Positions 6,966 through 8,578 of a stretch of 8,578 bases of DNA are shown one piece after another. Position numbers and translations under genes: made by a program. Under the pieces are notes generated by a model. It did no database searches. It was not told the DNA's origin and was given only the letters and a program-made list of their open reading frames with translations. The stretch is from positions 1 to 8,578 of the forward strand of contig CAJTRS010000048.1 in assembly GCA_910578805.1 (NCBI GenBank). Direction: 5' to 3'. The stretch's first letter is position 1; every line of letters begins with the position of its first letter. Origin of the DNA: an uncultured Muribaculaceae bacterium. GTDB lineage: Bacteria; Bacteroidota; Bacteroidia; Bacteroidales; Muribaculaceae.

Positions 6966-8132
6966 TCAATACACGAATGTACCCTTGTCACTTTCTATGG
7001 TGAGCTTATTGACAGGAGCCTCCTCCACACGCCCTATAATGCGCGCTTCTATGCCGAAACTTTCCGATATCTCAATGACTTTCGAAGCATATCGGGCGGG
7101 AAGGTATATCTCCATTCGGTGCCCCATATTGAACACCTTGTACATCTCGGCCCAGTCGGTACCCGACTGCTCTCGGATCAATTCAAAGAGCGGAGGCACA
7201 GGGAACATATTGTCCTTTATGACATGCTTGCCCTCCACAAAGTGCATCACCTTGGTCTGAGCACCGCCGGAACAGTGAACCATGCCGTGTATCTCTGAAC
7301 GCATCTCATCGAGCAGTTTTTTGATTACGGGAGCATAAGTGCGAGTGGGTGAAAGCACGAGAGTACCGGCATCGACAGAAACACCGTTTACGGCATCGGT
7401 CAGCTTCATTCCTCCGGAATACACCAAATCCGAGGGCACGGAACCGTCGAAACTCTCCGGATATTTTTCGGCAATGTATTTTGCAAACACATCGTGACGT
7501 GCCGATGTCAGACCGTTGCTGCCCATACCGCCGTTATAACATGTCTCATAAGTAGCCTGACCCGATGAGGACAGACCTACGATAACATCACCGGCCGCTA
7601 TACGGGCATTGTCGATCACATCGGCGCGACGCATGCGGCATGTCACGGTACTGTCAACGATAATCGTACGCACCAGATCGCCCACATCGGCCGTTTCGCC
7701 GCCGGTGCTATAGGCATTGACACCAAGTTCCCTAAGCCGGGCGAGAAGCTCCTCCGTACCATTGATTATAGCGGCTATCACTTCACCCGGAATGAGGAGT
7801 TTGTTTCGTCCTATAGTGGAACTGACAAGTATATTGTCTGTGGCTCCGACACAAAGCAGGTCGTCAATATTCATTATGAGGGCGTCCTGGGCAATGCCTT
7901 TCCACACGCTCAGATCGCCGGTCTCCTTCCAATACACATAGGCAAGTGACGACTTTGTACCGGCTCCGTCGGCGTGCATTATGTTGCAATACTCCCCGTC
8001 ACCGCCGAGTATATCGGGTATTATCTTACAAAACGCCTTTGGATAAAGACCTTTGTCAACATTTTTTATGGCGTTGTGTACATCTTCTTTCGATGCCGAG
8101 ACGCCGCGTAGATTATATCGCTGATCCGTCAT
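6966..8132 (-). CDS. purM: Phosphoribosylformylglycinamidine cyclo-ligase (AIR synthase), long Bacteroidota form
   Basis: Complete 388-residue PurM-superfamily protein. PurM converts FGAM to aminoimidazole ribotide using ATP, in the fifth step of purine synthesis, in the cytosol. Against E. coli PurM (345 residues, aligned from memory) I see DGAGTK (55-60) for DGVGTK, a matching MNIDDLLCVGA region (87-97), GGETAD (144-149), SSSG (188-191), SPTR (261-264) for APTR, HCSGGA (286-291) for HLTGGG and EMYKVFNMG (329-337) for EMYRTFNCG. The motif order fits AIR synthase over SelD, ThiL or HypE. Differences: about a dozen extra residues (192-204) between SSSG and GSNG, and GHRME in place of GVGM. I believe these mark the Bacteroidota form, but I have no alignment to prove it. 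The gene sits 26 bp from both cdsA upstream and the transglycosylase downstream, suggesting one operon. No purine riboswitch fits in the short gap. Confidence 0.85.
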   Translation of the reverse strand: MTDQRYNLRGVSASKEDVHNAIKNVDKGLYPKAFCKIIPDILGGDGEYCNIMHADGAGTKSSLAYVYWKETGDLSVWKGIAQDALIMNIDDLLCVGATDNILVSSTIGRNKLLIPGEVIAAIINGTEELLARLRELGVNAYSTGGETADVGDLVRTIIVDSTVTCRMRRADVIDNARIAAGDVIVGLSSSGQATYETCYNGGMGSNGLTSARHDVFAKYIAEKYPESFDGSVPSDLVYSGGMKLTDAVNGVSVDAGTLVLSPTRTYAPVIKKLLDEMRSEIHGMVHCSGGAQTKVMHFVEGKHVIKDNMFPVPPLFELIREQSGTDWAEMYKVFNMGHRMEIYLPARYASKVIEISESFGIEARIIGRVEEAPVNKLTIESDKGTFVY

Positions 8133-8158
8133 GATTCAATTATCGCTTTTTCAGTTTT

Positions 8159-8578
8159 TTAATTACAGAATATATTGGAGAATATTATAAGCACCAATGT
8201 GGCCGGCATGACAAAAAGCATTGAGTCGATGCGGTCAAGTACTCCTCCGTGACCCGGCATCAGATTGCCGCTGTCCTTTACCCCCACATTACGCTTAAGC
8301 ATGGATTCAAACAGGTCGCCCCATGTGGAGAGCACACTGACCACAACCGCAAGCACTACCAACTGCCACCGGGGCATCAACCCGAACCCCGGCACTGCCA
8401 TATAGGCTACATAAGCTGCCACAATGCAGAATCCCAGCCCCCCGAAAAATCCTTCCCACGACTTCTTTGGCGACAACCGGGCAAACAGCCTGTGACTGCC
8501 TATGGCCGAGCCCACGAGGAATGCTCCTGTATCGTTAAGCCATATCAAGACAAACACAAACAGCGTCAGTTCCGGACC
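8159..8578 (-). CDS. cdsA: Phosphatidate cytidylyltransferase (CdsA), C-terminal part, cut by window edge
   Basis: The reading frame is open to the last base of the window, so the N-terminal half lies outside; about 139 codons are visible of a protein usually near 270-285 residues. An internal GTG at 8555-8557 is not the true start. CdsA condenses CTP and phosphatidic acid into CDP-diacylglycerol, the precursor of all bacterial phospholipids, in the inner membrane. The visible part shows NDTGAFLVG, SPKKSWEGFFGG and the full CDP-alcohol cytidylyltransferase signature at about 8225-8305 (S-x-x-KR, VKDSGNLMPGHGG, DRID). Hydrophobic segments around both the SPKKSWEG and signature regions fit a polytopic membrane protein. 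All signature residues are present, so nothing suggests a broken gene. The stop lies 26 bp before purM, and the gap shows no terminator, so the two genes are probably co-transcribed. Confidence 0.95.
   Translation of the reverse strand, partial: GPELTLFVFVLIWLNDTGAFLVGSAIGSHRLFARLSPKKSWEGFFGGLGFCIVAAYVAYMAVPGFGLMPRWQLVVLAVVVSVLSTWGDLFESMLKRNVGVKDSGNLMPGHGGVLDRIDSMLFVMPATLVLIIFSNIFCN

Noticed and set aside
8555..8557. GTG as the start of cdsA
   Set aside because: The frame stays open through the window edge, and the visible part is only the C-terminal half of CdsA. The true start is outside the window.
1..8578. Mobile element, CRISPR array, defence system or biosynthetic cluster
   Set aside because: No inverted-repeat ends, transposase, integrase, spaced repeats or defence domains were seen. 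All seven genes belong to recognised families in consistent orientation.

Overview
The window looks like chromosomal housekeeping DNA from a Bacteroidota species, most likely order Bacteroidales. A Muribaculaceae-like genome is a guess from protein flavour and a base composition that looks near 50% GC by eye. The order-level call rests on four things: a long PurM (388 residues) of the type I associate with this phylum; a DUF3332 lipoprotein; no convincing Shine-Dalgarno sequence before any start codon; and a TAnnTTTG-type promoter element, the Bacteroidota primary sigma consensus, just before uvrB. All seven genes lie on the minus strand, so transcription runs from high to low coordinates. I see no tRNA, rRNA, CRISPR array, insertion sequence, phage gene or other mobile element.

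Layout in the direction of transcription. The window opens inside cdsA (C-terminal half only; CDP-diacylglycerol synthesis). It continues after 26 bp into purM (purine synthesis) and after another 26 bp into a lipoprotein lytic transglycosylase of MltF architecture. These three probably form one transcript. A 60-bp gap leads to a DUF3332 lipoprotein of unknown function, which ends in a hairpin that looks like an intrinsic terminator. Next is gpmA (glycolysis). A 103-bp gap follows, carrying a direct repeat, a perfect 14-bp palindrome and a good promoter candidate. Last are uvrB (nucleotide excision repair) and ygiQ (radical SAM protein of unknown function), which overlap by a few bases and are almost certainly translationally coupled.

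The genes belong to several unrelated pathways: phospholipid, purine, cell wall, glycolysis and DNA repair. The only loose functional groupings are the envelope genes (cdsA, the transglycosylase, DUF3332) and the uvrB-ygiQ pair. The coding regions contain no sign of a new multi-gene system. The points most worth a second look are the near-leaderless promoter and palindrome upstream of uvrB, the uvrB-ygiQ coupling, the placement of the terminator hairpin relative to gpmA, the altered ligand-binding region of the MltF-like protein, and the unexplained DUF3332 lipoprotein.

No gene-free stretch exceeds about 103 bases. Bases 1-41, downstream of ygiQ, are AT-rich and hold nothing I can identify.
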